A DNA stretch of 64,000 nucleotides from Streptomyces sp. NRRL B-1347 (GTDB lineage Bacteria; Actinomycetota; Actinomycetes; Streptomycetales; Streptomycetaceae). Under the pieces are notes generated by a model that had not been told where the DNA came from, ran no database searches, and saw only the letters and a list, made by a program, of their open reading frames with translations. The stretch spans positions 8,687-72,686 of the forward strand of contig NZ_JOJM01000038.1 in the NCBI RefSeq assembly GCF_000720325.1, written 5' to 3'. A program made the translations under genes and the position numbers. Positions 15,987 to 24,464 of this stretch are shown here, piece by piece (position 1 is the stretch's first letter; the number at the start of each line of letters is the position of its first letter).

Positions 15987-16237
15987 ACCCCGCGGCCGCC
16001 ACGGCACTCCTGCACCTGATCGCCGCCGAGCCGACCCTCCTCGCCGAGGCACCCGACGACGTGTCCCGGCCCGCACTGACCCGCCGAGCCCGCGACGAGG
16101 ACCATCCATGCCTGGGCTGCGGCCACCCGGCCACCGCCGCGATCATCATCAACTCCCCCACGGCGGGCCCCCGGTGGCTCGACCTGTGCTCCGACTGCTG
16201 GTACATCGTCCAGCAGGCCAACGAAACCCTGGAGTGA
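15983..16237 (+). CDS. Small zinc-ribbon-like protein, third of the coupled triplet
   Basis: 84 residues. Two cysteine pairs, CLGC (about 44-47) and CSDC (about 70-73), are spaced as in a treble-clef or ribbon zinc site; between them is a hydrophobic AAIIINSP stretch. The first 40 residues are helical and Ala-rich. ATG 15983 overlaps the preceding TGA. No family name can be given; zinc binding is inferred from the cysteines. It might bind nucleic acid or a protein partner encoded just upstream. Confidence 0.72.
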   Translation: MNPAAATALLHLIAAEPTLLAEAPDDVSRPALTRRARDEDHPCLGCGHPATAAIIINSPTAGPRWLDLCSDCWYIVQQANETLE

Positions 16238-16311
16238 CCCGCATAAGCCCTAACGATGGCCCTGCTCGCTGTTTCGGCAGAGAACCCGCGATGGCCACGC
16301 ACCCGACCGGT

Positions 16312-16845
16312 TCAGGCGACGTAGGTGCGCCTGCGGAACATCTTGGCGATGTCGGCGAAGGGAGTGTTGAGCGCAAAGACGGCGACGTGCTCGAAGGAAC
16401 CCCAGACGCTTCCGGCGTTCTGCGCGTCCAGCATGACCCGCTCACGCTCGAGGTACGGCCAGACGGCCAGCCACACCTCGCGGAGGAAGCGGTAGTAGAG
16501 GGCCACGACCAGGTACTCCGGAATGGCCCCCAGAACCACTAGGGTTCCCAGATCCTGGTAGAACCCTCCGACTTTCTTGACCTGGCTCTGCAGGGGCTCG
16601 GGCAGGCCGGAGATGCCTCCCTGCGGATCCGGTGCCGATTCGCTCTTCAGCTCCGCCACCACGGCCCGCTGAGCCGCCTGGAAGTCATCCGTGCGGCACC
16701 TGACGATGAACTCGGCCACCAAGCGCATGATGGCCGCCTTCTGGGCGTCGGCAGCCTGCCGACGGGCGGACCACAGCGACACCATCAGGGCCGAGACGGC
16801 GACCAGCATACTCAGGGCGGTGGCCGCCCACGACGCGGACTCCAT
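16312..16845 (-). CDS. Single-span membrane protein of unknown function
   Basis: 177 residues. One N-terminal transmembrane helix (about 4-27, ATALSMLVAVSALMVSLW) is followed by a basic patch and a cytoplasmic helical domain containing RLVAEFIVRCRTDDF and VGGFYQDLGTLVVLG. The layout resembles DUF4760-type proteins, but I cannot confirm the family. ATG 16845 begins directly before the membrane helix. The stop lies 74 bp from the end of the mini-gene triplet, which converges on it. Confidence 0.7.
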   Translation of the reverse strand: MESASWAATALSMLVAVSALMVSLWSARRQAADAQKAAIMRLVAEFIVRCRTDDFQAAQRAVVAELKSESAPDPQGGISGLPEPLQSQVKKVGGFYQDLGTLVVLGAIPEYLVVALYYRFLREVWLAVWPYLERERVMLDAQNAGSVWGSFEHVAVFALNTPFADIAKMFRRRTYVA

Positions 16846-17258
16846 GCGGGAAGTATGGACAGCCGCCGGGGCCGACGGAAGCGTGCTGCCGCGCCGTGAA
16901 CGTCCCTCGTAGCGGTGACGTGACCCGGGTGTCCCGCGCGCCCGGTGGGCCGACGGTGCCTCAGACTGGTACGGGCTCCTGCCAGTCGCCCGGGCCCACG
17001 ACCTGGTTGAGCTATCCACGGTTTGACCAGCGTAAATGGCCATACTGTCGCAAGGTGGATCCGGTGTTCAGCGGAGGGGACGCGGGGCGAGCCAGATGCC
17101 GGTGGCGGCCCGGATGGGCACGCTGGTGAGGCCGTGCCCCTGCGGTGCCAGTCCAGAGGGCCGCACGCGCGAAGAAGAAGTCGCGTCCCCTTGTGCGGCT
17201 GCCGGATGGTGTGGGCACCCTCCGGCTCCCCCTGCCAGGCCCGGCCGATGGCAGCCGG
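16846..17258. other. 413-bp region without a supported gene
   Basis: Between the single-span membrane protein and the IMPase-like gene. Open frames exist on both strands but lack codon bias and ribosome sites. It may include degraded sequence. Confidence 0.45.
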
Positions 17259-18056
17259 TCAGCGGGCCCGCAGCAGCGTCATCAGCTGCCCGTGCGTCTC
17301 GCCGTCGGCTGCTGCGACGAGGCCGCGGCCTGTCTCTCCGAGCGGGCCGCCGTCGATTCCGGTGACGACGCAGCCCGCGGCCCGGCACAAGGCGATGCCC
17401 GCTGCGAAGTGCACGCTGTTGGAGAGGTCTCCGCCGTCGGTGACGTACGCGGCGCGCTTGCCGGCGGCGACCCAGGCCAGCGCCAGCGTGGTGGACACGA
17501 CGCGCGGCCGGAAGCGTTCGACGAAGTCGGGGTGGGCCAGCAGGTCCACGGCCCGGAGTCGGGGGGCGCTCGGGAACGGCGGGTCCAGGTTGACGTCCAC
17601 GAGCCGGGTGGCGGGCGAGGGTGTCAGCAGGGTGTCGTCGGCCCCGTCATGCCGCACCCAGGCGGTCTGCCCGTCGGTGAAGAAGACCTCACCGCTGAAC
17701 GGGTCGGCCACCGCGGCCGCCCCGCCGCGCAGGGCCACGTTGACGGCCACCAGCATGTTGCCGACGGCGTAGTTCAGAGTGCCGCACAGGGGGTCCACCA
17801 TCCACTGGCGCGCAGCGTCGGCGACACCCTGCTGTCCGCCTTCCTCGCCCAGCACCGCGTCGTCGGGCCGCGCGGCGCGAAGGACGCCGAGGATCGCCTT
17901 CTCCGCCTCCACATCGGCGGTGGTGGCGAAGTCCCCGGCGCCCTTGTCGATGCGGTTGAGGCGCTGGCCGTACACGCTCCGGACCACGTCCGCGCCGGCC
18001 CGTGCCCCGGCTATCGCGACCGCGGCGTCGTCAGAACTCTCGTATGGGTTGATCAC
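17259..18056 (-). CDS. Inositol-monophosphatase-family protein with altered metal motifs
   Basis: 265 residues with family order: ATTADVEAEKAIL, VLGEEGG (Glu pair), WMVDPLCGTLNYAVG and a C-terminal HFAAGIALCRAAGC. In classical enzymes the second motif is DPxDGT, with both Asp binding Mg; here the second Asp is Cys. The last motif WDxAAG reads VHFAAG, so another metal Asp is also missing. It may be a divergent phosphatase or a non-catalytic family member. It starts 62 bp upstream of the DUF4239 gene stop, so the two may be cotranscribed. Confidence 0.82.
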   Translation of the reverse strand: MINPYESSDDAAVAIAGARAGADVVRSVYGQRLNRIDKGAGDFATTADVEAEKAILGVLRAARPDDAVLGEEGGQQGVADAARQWMVDPLCGTLNYAVGNMLVAVNVALRGGAAAVADPFSGEVFFTDGQTAWVRHDGADDTLLTPSPATRLVDVNLDPPFPSAPRLRAVDLLAHPDFVERFRPRVVSTTLALAWVAAGKRAAYVTDGGDLSNSVHFAAGIALCRAAGCVVTGIDGGPLGETGRGLVAAADGETHGQLMTLLRAR

Positions 18057-18118
18057 GTCGTGCAGATTACCCAGGCGACTTCACCGCCCCCGCCGAACCC
18101 TCCCGCCCTCGTGCGACG

Positions 18119-18904
18119 TCACCAGAACTGTGCCAGCGGGCCCACCTTGTACGCCGCCGTGTCGACGCTGATGTTGCCCGCGAAGGGGTGGTCCAGGACG
18201 ACGACGAGCAGCAGGCTGAATCCGATGAGGGCGGCGACCGCGCCGACGAACAGGAGTTGGACGCGGCGGCTGTTGATGCCGTAGAGGAAGGTCAGGGGGA
18301 TGAACGCCAGCGCGCCGCCGTACACCAGGGTCTTCAGGATCCCGGGGAGTTCCTGGTCGGCGATGGTCATGCGGGCGCGGCGGTGGGTGACCACCGCGTT
18401 GAGGTCGTCGGTCGCCTTGCGGTAGAAGGCCTTCTCCCTCTCCGTACGCGGTTCGTACGTCTGGAGAGAGGTGAACAGGTCACGCATCTGCTGCTGGGCG
18501 ACGGAGTACCGGGGCTTGCCGGTCCGCATGAGGGGCCACTGCACGTCGACCACCTTGTGGGTGTAGGCGCCGACGGCCGCGTGGACGCGGTCGCGCTGGG
18601 CGGGCGGGAACACCTCGCTGTCCCAGGTGAGCTGGGCCAGGGACGACGCCTCGTTCTGCACCACCGCGTCGGCTTCCTGCACCTGGGTCCACAGCGTCAC
18701 GACGACGAACGCGAGGATGATGCCGTAGATGGCGCCGTACATGCCGAGGACGACTCCGACCATGTCGTTGTGCTCGCCTTCCGCCAGCTGCGGGTGCAGC
18801 CGGTGCGTCAGCACGCTGCCCGCCAGGGCCAGGATGACGACGCCGCCGACGATCACGGCGCCGATCGCGGTGGTGGGCAGATTGTTCAGCAGCCACAGTT
18901 CCAC
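18119..18904 (-). CDS. DUF4239-type (bestrophin-like) membrane protein
   Basis: 261 residues with four hydrophobic segments: two N-terminal (about 10-32 and 53-76, the second GAIYGIILAFVVVTLWTQV) and two C-terminal, with a long soluble helical part between. The EGEHNDMVGVVLGMYGAIYG segment is the hallmark of DUF4239. Function is unknown; similarity to bestrophin channels has been suggested for the family. GTG 18904 is preceded by GGGGGA at good spacing; a GTG at 18931 would add nine residues but lacks that site. Confidence 0.85.
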   Translation of the reverse strand: MELWLLNNLPTTAIGAVIVGGVVILALAGSVLTHRLHPQLAEGEHNDMVGVVLGMYGAIYGIILAFVVVTLWTQVQEADAVVQNEASSLAQLTWDSEVFPPAQRDRVHAAVGAYTHKVVDVQWPLMRTGKPRYSVAQQQMRDLFTSLQTYEPRTEREKAFYRKATDDLNAVVTHRRARMTIADQELPGILKTLVYGGALAFIPLTFLYGINSRRVQLLFVGAVAALIGFSLLLVVVLDHPFAGNISVDTAAYKVGPLAQFW

Positions 18905-19005
18905 AGGTCCCCCAGGCGGAGTCAGTGACACAACAGACGGGCAAGCCCGCGTATTTGTCGTGCGTCACGGCAGCGGCGGATATGCCTGGGAGGCGCGTTC
19001 GCCAC

Positions 19006-19509
19006 TCAGAAGGGGGACGTGGGGGCGTCGGCCACGCGGCGCTCGCCGCCGTTGCGCTCCTGCCAGAACCGGTACACCGCGATGGCGTCCGCACGGGCGT
19101 CGTGGCGCATCGGCAGGCGGCGCTCGGTGTGGTCCTTGGCGAACTCGCCGTAGAAGGTGTCGAGTTCGAAGTACTTGCGGTCGTCCACGTAGTGCGGCTC
19201 GTAGGCGTCGCGGGTGGTGAGGAAGACGACCTCGTCCGGTGAGCAGTAGTACAGCGAGCCGAGGCACATGGGGCAGGGATGGGCCAGGACGTAGATGGTG
19301 GCGCCGGTCAGGTGCTCGGTGCCCAGCTTCGTGCAGGCCTCGCGGATGGCGAGGATCTCGGCGTGGGCGGTGGGGTCGCTGGTCTGGGCGACGAGATTCG
19401 GGGACTCGGCGAGGATCTCGCCGTCCTTGACGATGACGGTCGCGAAGGGGCGGCCGCCCTCGGCGACGTTCTGCCGGGCGATGTCGATGGTGCGCTGTGC
19501 GAAGTCCAT
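19006..19509 (-). CDS. Nucleoside/guanine-type deaminase (CMP/dCMP deaminase fold)
   Basis: 167 residues. The zinc site is complete: TAHAEILA with His49 and the proton-shuttling Glu51, and HPCPMCLGSLYY with Cys79 and Cys82. Length and motif spacing fit guanine- or cytosine-type free-base deaminases better than tRNA adenosine deaminase. It lies 89 bp downstream of cynS on the same strand, so it looks like the third gene of the cyanate operon. That position suggests deamination of a small nitrogen compound linked to cyanate or carbamate metabolism, which is inference. Confidence 0.87.
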   Translation of the reverse strand: MDFAQRTIDIARQNVAEGGRPFATVIVKDGEILAESPNLVAQTSDPTAHAEILAIREACTKLGTEHLTGATIYVLAHPCPMCLGSLYYCSPDEVVFLTTRDAYEPHYVDDRKYFELDTFYGEFAKDHTERRLPMRHDARADAIAVYRFWQERNGGERRVADAPTSPF

Positions 19510-19598
19510 GGGAATCCTCCAGAGGGAGTGGGTGCCGGGGCGGGCCTGGCGATACGCGGTCCGGGCCCGCCCCGGGTGTGCCGTGGTGTCCGGCTGGC

Positions 19599-20069
19599 TC
19601 AGAAGGGCTTGGTCGGGAGGTACTTGCCGTCCAGGGTGATGACCGCGCGCTCGCCGCCCTCGGGGTCGGCGACCTTCTTCACGTCCAGCTTGAAGTTGAT
19701 CGCGGAGATGATGCCGTCACCGAACTGCTCGTGGACCAGGGCCTTGAGGGTGGTGCCGTAGACCTGGAGCATCTCGTAGAAGCGGTAGATCGTCGGGTCG
19801 GTCGGGATGCCGCCCTCGATCGAGCCGCGGGTGGGGATGGTCTGGAGCAGCAGTACGGCGTCCTCGTCCAGGCCGAGCAGCTCGGCGACCGCCTTGGCGG
19901 CGGGCTCGGGCAGGGCGTGCTGGCCGAGGACGGCGGCGGTGACGAACGCGACGGACAGGCCCGCGGCGTCGGCGATCCGCTGCCAGGACAGGTCACGGCG
20001 GATCTTGGCCTCGACCGCGGCGATCGCGAGCTGCTGACGGGCGCTGTTGTCGAACTGGGCGTGCACCAT
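19599..20069 (-). CDS. cynS: Cyanate hydratase (cyanase)
   Basis: 156 residues, the same length as the E. coli enzyme. The catalytic triad is in place with the same numbering: Arg96 and Glu99 in IYRFYEML, and Ser122 in DGIISAINF. The C-terminus KYLPTKPF is the invariant family end. Cyanase converts cyanate and bicarbonate to carbamate and CO2 as a decamer in the cytoplasm. It sits between cynT, which resupplies bicarbonate, and a deaminase gene, under a divergent LysR regulator. Confidence 0.97.
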   Translation of the reverse strand: MVHAQFDNSARQQLAIAAVEAKIRRDLSWQRIADAAGLSVAFVTAAVLGQHALPEPAAKAVAELLGLDEDAVLLLQTIPTRGSIEGGIPTDPTIYRFYEMLQVYGTTLKALVHEQFGDGIISAINFKLDVKKVADPEGGERAVITLDGKYLPTKPF

Positions 20070-20185
20070 GAGAGGGGTTTCCTTTCGTACGGCCCGATCG
20101 TCCGGATGTCGTGAGGATCGGGAAGAAGGGGTCCCGGCGTGCCGGTCAGGTCGGGCCGGGCCGGGAGCGGGGATGGAGGGGCGGG

Positions 20186-20785
20186 TCAGGCCGCGAGGGC
20201 CGGGCGCGGGTCGGCGGTGAGGTCCTCGACGGTGCCGGTGGGGATGTCGAAGACCCAGCCGTGCAGTCGTACGCGGCCCTCGGCCAGGGCGCGGGCCACC
20301 GAGGGGTGGGTGGCCAGGTTCGCCAGCTGGGCGGCGACGTTCTGCCGGACCAGCGCGGCGAGCTCGTGCCCGTCATCGGCGGCCGCGGTACGGGCCAGGG
20401 CGGCGTCCGCGTGGCGCAGCCAGTCGGCGATGGCCGGGGCGCCACTGAGGTCGTGGCCTTCGGCGAGGGCCGTCATGGCGCCGCAGGCGGAGTGCCCGCA
20501 GACGACGATGTCCCGTACGCCGAGGACGGCGACCGCGTACTCGATGCTGGCGGCGACGCCGTCGGCGCCGGGGGTGTGCGCGGGGACGAGGTTGCCGGCG
20601 GTGCGGATGACGAACAGTTCGCCGGGGTCGGTCTGGGTGATCAGCTCGGGGACGACGCGGGCGTCGGAGCAGCCGATGAACAGCGTGCCGGGCTGGTGGG
20701 TGGTGGCCAGGCGGGCGAAGAGCCCGGCCTTGGCGGGGAAGGCCTCCCGCTGGAAGCGGTCGATTCCCTGGGCGAGATGACGCAT
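20186..20785 (-). CDS. cynT: Beta-class carbonic anhydrase
   Basis: 199 residues. Zinc ligands Cys39 ([10 protein letters not shown]), His98 and Cys101 ([12 protein letters not shown]), with the Asp41-Arg43 dyad, are all present and spaced as in E. coli CynT. The enzyme hydrates CO2 and here keeps bicarbonate available for cyanase. ATG 20785 has GAAGAGG upstream; a longer frame to 20872 would run into the regulator promoter. First gene of the cyn operon. Confidence 0.95.
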   Translation of the reverse strand: MRHLAQGIDRFQREAFPAKAGLFARLATTHQPGTLFIGCSDARVVPELITQTDPGELFVIRTAGNLVPAHTPGADGVAASIEYAVAVLGVRDIVVCGHSACGAMTALAEGHDLSGAPAIADWLRHADAALARTAAADDGHELAALVRQNVAAQLANLATHPSVARALAEGRVRLHGWVFDIPTGTVEDLTADPRPALAA

Positions 20786-20856
20786 GACCTCTTCACTCCC
20801 TTCGATCGGGTGTGTCGGTGTCGGTGGGGCCGACGTCATTGACTGTGCCCGACCAG

Positions 20857-20911
20857 CATCTATAGTGTCCAAGACGCATTACCACTCACTCCTATTGCTC
20901 TCATCTATAGT
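20857..20911. promoter_or_regulatory. Repeated CATCTATAGT boxes between cynT and cynR
   Basis: CATCTATAGT occurs at 20857-20866 and 20902-20911, 45 bp apart, each holding a palindromic CTATAG. The second lies 7 bp before the cynR ATG. LysR regulators bind two such sites in divergent promoters, so these are the likely CynR boxes. Confidence 0.65.
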
Positions 20912-20918
20912 TTTGGGC

Positions 20919-21812
20919 ATGAAGCCGGAACTGCGTCATCTGCGCTACTTGCTCGCGGTCGCCGAGCACGCCAACTTCACCCGGGCCGCCGAGGAGCTGC
21001 GCATCGCCCAGCCCACCCTGTCCCAGCAGGTCAAACAGCTGGAGAAGGCCGTGGGCGTCCAGCTCCTCGAGCGCACCGGCCGCACCGTGCGCCTCACCGA
21101 CGCCGGGGCCACCTACGCCCACTACGCCCGGCGCGCGCTACGGAACCTCGCGGCGGGCGAGCGGGCGGTCCTCGACGTGCAGGACCTGGCACGCGGACAC
21201 CTCCGCCTCGCCGTCACGCCCACCTTCACCGCCTACCTCACCGGGCCGCTCGTCGCCGACTTCTACACCCGCCATCCCGGCATCACCCTGGACGTGCGCG
21301 AGATGACCCAGGACCGCATCGAGGCCGACCTCCTGGCCGACCGGCTCGACCTCGGCATCGCCTTCAGCGGTACCCACCTTCCGGGCGTCGAGGCCACCGC
21401 GCTGTTCACCGAGGCCCTCAGCCTGGTCGTCGGCCCCCACCACCCCGACCTCGGCGCACCCGGGCCCCTGCCGGTCACCGGCCTCGGCGAACGTCATTTC
21501 GCCCTGCTCAGTGGGGACTTCGCCACCCGCAGGCACATCGACCAGCACTTCGCCGACCACCACGTGCGGCTGCGGATCGCCCTGGAGGCCAACTCCATCA
21601 ACGCCCTCACCGAAATCGTGGCGCGCGCCCCGCTGGCCACCGTCCTGCCCGACGCCATCGCCCACGACCACGCCCACCTCACCCCCATCCCCCTCACCCC
21701 CGCGCTCCCCTCCCGCACCGTCACACTCCTGCGCCGCGAAAGCACCTACCAGAGCGCCGCGGCCCGCGCCTTCGCGCACCTGGCCGTCGAGTGGGCGCAG
21801 GGCTTGGCCTGA
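20919..21812 (+). CDS. cynR: LysR-family regulator of the cyanate operon
   Basis: 297 residues. The helix-turn-helix is at about 18-37 (FTRAAEELRIAQPTLSQQVK), preceded by MKPELRHLRYLLAVAEHANF; the periplasmic-binding-like effector domain covers about 90-290. Divergent from cynT-cynS, in the arrangement known for E. coli cynR, where the regulator activates the operon with cyanate. ATG 20919 is chosen because the classic LysR start follows at once; the upstream frame crosses the promoter. Confidence 0.93.
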   Translation: MKPELRHLRYLLAVAEHANFTRAAEELRIAQPTLSQQVKQLEKAVGVQLLERTGRTVRLTDAGATYAHYARRALRNLAAGERAVLDVQDLARGHLRLAVTPTFTAYLTGPLVADFYTRHPGITLDVREMTQDRIEADLLADRLDLGIAFSGTHLPGVEATALFTEALSLVVGPHHPDLGAPGPLPVTGLGERHFALLSGDFATRRHIDQHFADHHVRLRIALEANSINALTEIVARAPLATVLPDAIAHDHAHLTPIPLTPALPSRTVTLLRRESTYQSAAARAFAHLAVEWAQGLA

Positions 21813-22001
21813 GGGTGGAGGGTTCCCGCCCCCGAGGGCGGAATGGTCGAGCGTCCCGGCTGAGGGGCAGGCGTCCGAGGAGGGTTCCGTCACGGTCGTC
21901 GTGGTTGCTTGCCGACAGTGGATGGCTGTTGCTCGATGCGGACGAGGCGGAGTGCCGGCGCGTCCTACGGTTTCGCGGAAGTCGGATCTCTGGAGGCGTA
22001 C

Positions 22002-23129
22002 ATGGACAGCTTTCGCGGTGTGCGGACGGCCGTGATCGTGGGGGCGGGGGTGGCTGGTCTGACGGCGGCCACCGCCCTGGCGCGCGGCGGGTGGCAGGTG
22101 GAGATCGCCGAACTCGGTCCGTCGGCGGCCACTTCTGGGTGGGGCTTGTGCCTGACCGGCCCTTCGCTGCGCGCGCTGGACGAGCTGGGGCTCGCGGACG
22201 CGTGTCTGGCCGAGGGCTACGGCATGAGCACGATCACGCACGTGGACGTGGACGGCGAGCCCGCGGGCGAGGTCGAGTTGCCGCGTCTGATCGGTGCACG
22301 GCGACCGGCGATGGCCGGCATCGCGCGGCCCGTACTGCACCGCGTCCTGCACGCGGAAGCCGAGCGGTGCGGCGTCGTGGTGCGGTACGGGGTAACCGCC
22401 GTCGCCGTGGATCAGGAGGGGGAGCTGGTCCGCGTGCGGTTGTCGGACGGGACGGACCGGAGGGTCGCGCTGCTCGTGGGCGCGGACGGGATCCGCTCGT
22501 CGACGCGGGGCCTGCTGGGTCTTGAGGCCTCGCTCGGCTTCCACGGGCAGATGGTCTGGCGGGCTCTGGTGCCCCGCCCGTCGTGGGCCACCGGGATCCA
22601 CCAGTTCGCCGGGAAGGCCCACACGGCCGGCCTCGTGCCTCTCTCGAGCGAGCAGGCGTACGTCTTCCTGACGGAGAACGGGGTGGAACGGAGCGTCCTG
22701 CCCGATGCCGAACTCGCCCCGCGTCTGCGGGACTTGTTGGACACCTTTCCCGGCCGGGTGGAGGAGATCCGCTCTCTGGTGTCCGCGTCGGAATCAGTGG
22801 TGCGCCGCCCGGTCCACACGGCGCTCCTTGAGGGCGTCTGGAACCGGGGCAACGCCGTGGTCATCGGTGACGCCGCGCATGCCCCCGCGCCGCAGATGGC
22901 CAGTGGCGCCGCCCTGGCCATCGAGGACGGGCTCGTACTGGCTCAGGAAGTCGGGCGGCACGAGTCCGTCGGCGCCGGGCTCCAGGCGTTCGTCAGCCGG
23001 CGCGCGCCGCGGTGCCGAACGCTCGTGGAAACCTCGGTGGCCATCATCGGTCTGGAGCAGGCGCGGCGCCATCAGGAGGCGTATCCGCTGGCCGATGCCT
23101 GCCACCGGCTCATGGCCGAGCCCGCGTAG
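22002..23129 (+). CDS. FAD-dependent monooxygenase (aromatic hydroxylase type)
   Basis: 375 residues of the PHBH-like group A family: VIVGAGVAGLTAATAL (residues about 11-26) binds the ADP part, LLVGADGIRSSTRGLL is the DG motif, and IGDAAHAPAPQMASGAALAIED closes the FAD site. These enzymes use NAD(P)H and oxygen to hydroxylate aromatic or polyketide substrates. ATG 22002 follows a GGAGGCGTAC site. It is 189 bp downstream of cynR and probably independent. The substrate is unknown. Confidence 0.9.
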   Translation: MDSFRGVRTAVIVGAGVAGLTAATALARGGWQVEIAELGPSAATSGWGLCLTGPSLRALDELGLADACLAEGYGMSTITHVDVDGEPAGEVELPRLIGARRPAMAGIARPVLHRVLHAEAERCGVVVRYGVTAVAVDQEGELVRVRLSDGTDRRVALLVGADGIRSSTRGLLGLEASLGFHGQMVWRALVPRPSWATGIHQFAGKAHTAGLVPLSSEQAYVFLTENGVERSVLPDAELAPRLRDLLDTFPGRVEEIRSLVSASESVVRRPVHTALLEGVWNRGNAVVIGDAAHAPAPQMASGAALAIEDGLVLAQEVGRHESVGAGLQAFVSRRAPRCRTLVETSVAIIGLEQARRHQEAYPLADACHRLMAEPA

Positions 23130-23417
23130 CAACGTAGCCATGCGGCGCGAAGAGCGTCCCCACGGCCTGTCGTTCGTACGACGGACAAGGAGGGGCACAT
23201 GTCCGCTGGGGCTTCCCGGCCCCAGAGTCGGACCGCACCCCGAACCCGGACCCCGGCCGCGGCCCCACCCCGCTGCGGGGCACGGCCGACGAGATGGGCG
23301 AGTTCACCGCCGCCACGTCGCACGACGACGTCGACCCGGGGCTTTTCATCACCCCGCCGATGTGACGCGACGGAACCCGCCGACCGCCACGGCACCCACC
23401 AACCGCCATGGCCGACG
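23130..23417. other. Orphan ribosome site and possible frameshifted small gene
   Basis: AAGGAGG stands at ideal distance before ATG 23199, but that frame has poor codon bias. A different frame with strong G/C third positions runs without a start codon to TGA 23365 and ends DEMGEFTAATSHDDVDPGLF-ITPPM. One inserted base near 23210 would join the two. It may be a decayed or mis-sequenced small protein gene of about 55 residues. I do not recognise the product. Confidence 0.4.
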
Positions 23418-24437
23418 ATGGCCGACAATGGCCCCCAGGGAGGTGCCCCCACCATCGTGCCGACACCGCTGCGCAACCACCCCATCACCAGGTCCCAGAA
23501 CCCCGCCGACCTGCTCAACGCCGCCACCCGTCTGTTCGGCGGTTCGGTGGCCGCATCGCCCCTGGCCGAGCTGTGCGACGGCGATCACGAACTGCGCGGC
23601 GTCGCCGCACACGACTTCGCGGTGGGCTACTTCGCCTCGCCCCTCGATGTCCGCGTCGCCTCGGCCGCCGGCCGGAACCGCGGCCCCTACTTCATCAACA
23701 TCGGTGTCTCCGGCGCCATCTCGGCATCGTGCGGCGGCCTGCGGGCGACCCTCGACAAGGCGACGGCGGGAATCGCCAACCCCGGAGACATCCAGGAACT
23801 GCGACCGCTGCGCGGCCAGCGGTCGCGGTTCCTGGGCCTGCGGATCGACGCCGCCCTGGTCGACCAGGAATTCGCCGCACTGACCGGGCGTCCGCCGGTG
23901 TCCACCGTGCGCTTCGATTTCGCCCTCGACCTGGCGAAGCCCAAGGGCCGGGCGGTGCGGCTCCTCGTCCGTTCCCTCCTCGAGCAGCTGGACTCCGAAG
24001 ACCCCCTGTTCCAGCGCGCGGAGCTGCAGCGCAGCCAGCTGCGATGCCTCGTCACCGCCCTGCTCCTGGCCCAGCCGCACTCGCACACCGGCGACCTGCA
24101 CGACGGTCCGGCACCCGGCTACCCGCGCTCCTTGCGGGCAGCCCTCGCGTTCATCGAAGCGAACCTCACCGAGCACATCGGCCTCGACGCGATCGCCAGG
24201 GCAGCGGGCTGCAGCACCCGGACCCTCACCTCCACGTTCCGCGACCGGCTCGGTCTCTCCCCCATGTCCTACGTCCGCAACCTGCGGCTCGACCGGATTC
24301 GTGAGGACATCCTCGCCTCCACCGACCCCGTCGGTGCGATCGCCTACCGGTGGGGCGTCGCGCACCTCGGCCGCTTCGCCGGGCAGTACCGCGACCGCTT
24401 CGCCGAACTGCCCTCCGACACCGCAGCCCGCAGATAG
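23418..24437 (+). CDS. AraC-family transcriptional regulator
   Basis: About 339 residues. The C-terminus (about 235-330) has two helix-turn-helices: HIGLDAIARAAGCSTRTLTS and a second ending YRWGVAHLGRFAGQYRDRF, the AraC signature. The N-terminal half resembles the AraC_binding_2 ligand domain (HDFAVGYFASPLDVRV). The start is uncertain: ATG 23418 fits, GTG 23457 has GGGAGG at 12-18 nt, and ATG 23199 would add a low-complexity tail. It may regulate the FAD monooxygenase upstream, as such pairs are common. Confidence 0.85.
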   Translation: MADNGPQGGAPTIVPTPLRNHPITRSQNPADLLNAATRLFGGSVAASPLAELCDGDHELRGVAAHDFAVGYFASPLDVRVASAAGRNRGPYFINIGVSGAISASCGGLRATLDKATAGIANPGDIQELRPLRGQRSRFLGLRIDAALVDQEFAALTGRPPVSTVRFDFALDLAKPKGRAVRLLVRSLLEQLDSEDPLFQRAELQRSQLRCLVTALLLAQPHSHTGDLHDGPAPGYPRSLRAALAFIEANLTEHIGLDAIARAAGCSTRTLTSTFRDRLGLSPMSYVRNLRLDRIREDILASTDPVGAIAYRWGVAHLGRFAGQYRDRFAELPSDTAARR

Positions 24438-24464
24438 CGCCGTATCAGTCCTAGCCAGTCGTAG

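Noticed and set aside
14680..16302. Large minus-strand frame across the DinB and mini-gene region
   Set aside because: Its codon positions are anti-correlated with the biased plus-strand frames and no motif is visible.
23198..23365. Asp/Pro-rich short translation considered as an ATP-grasp (graspetide) RiPP precursor
   Set aside because: No ATP-grasp ligase or methyltransferase lies nearby and the frame lacks a start codon.
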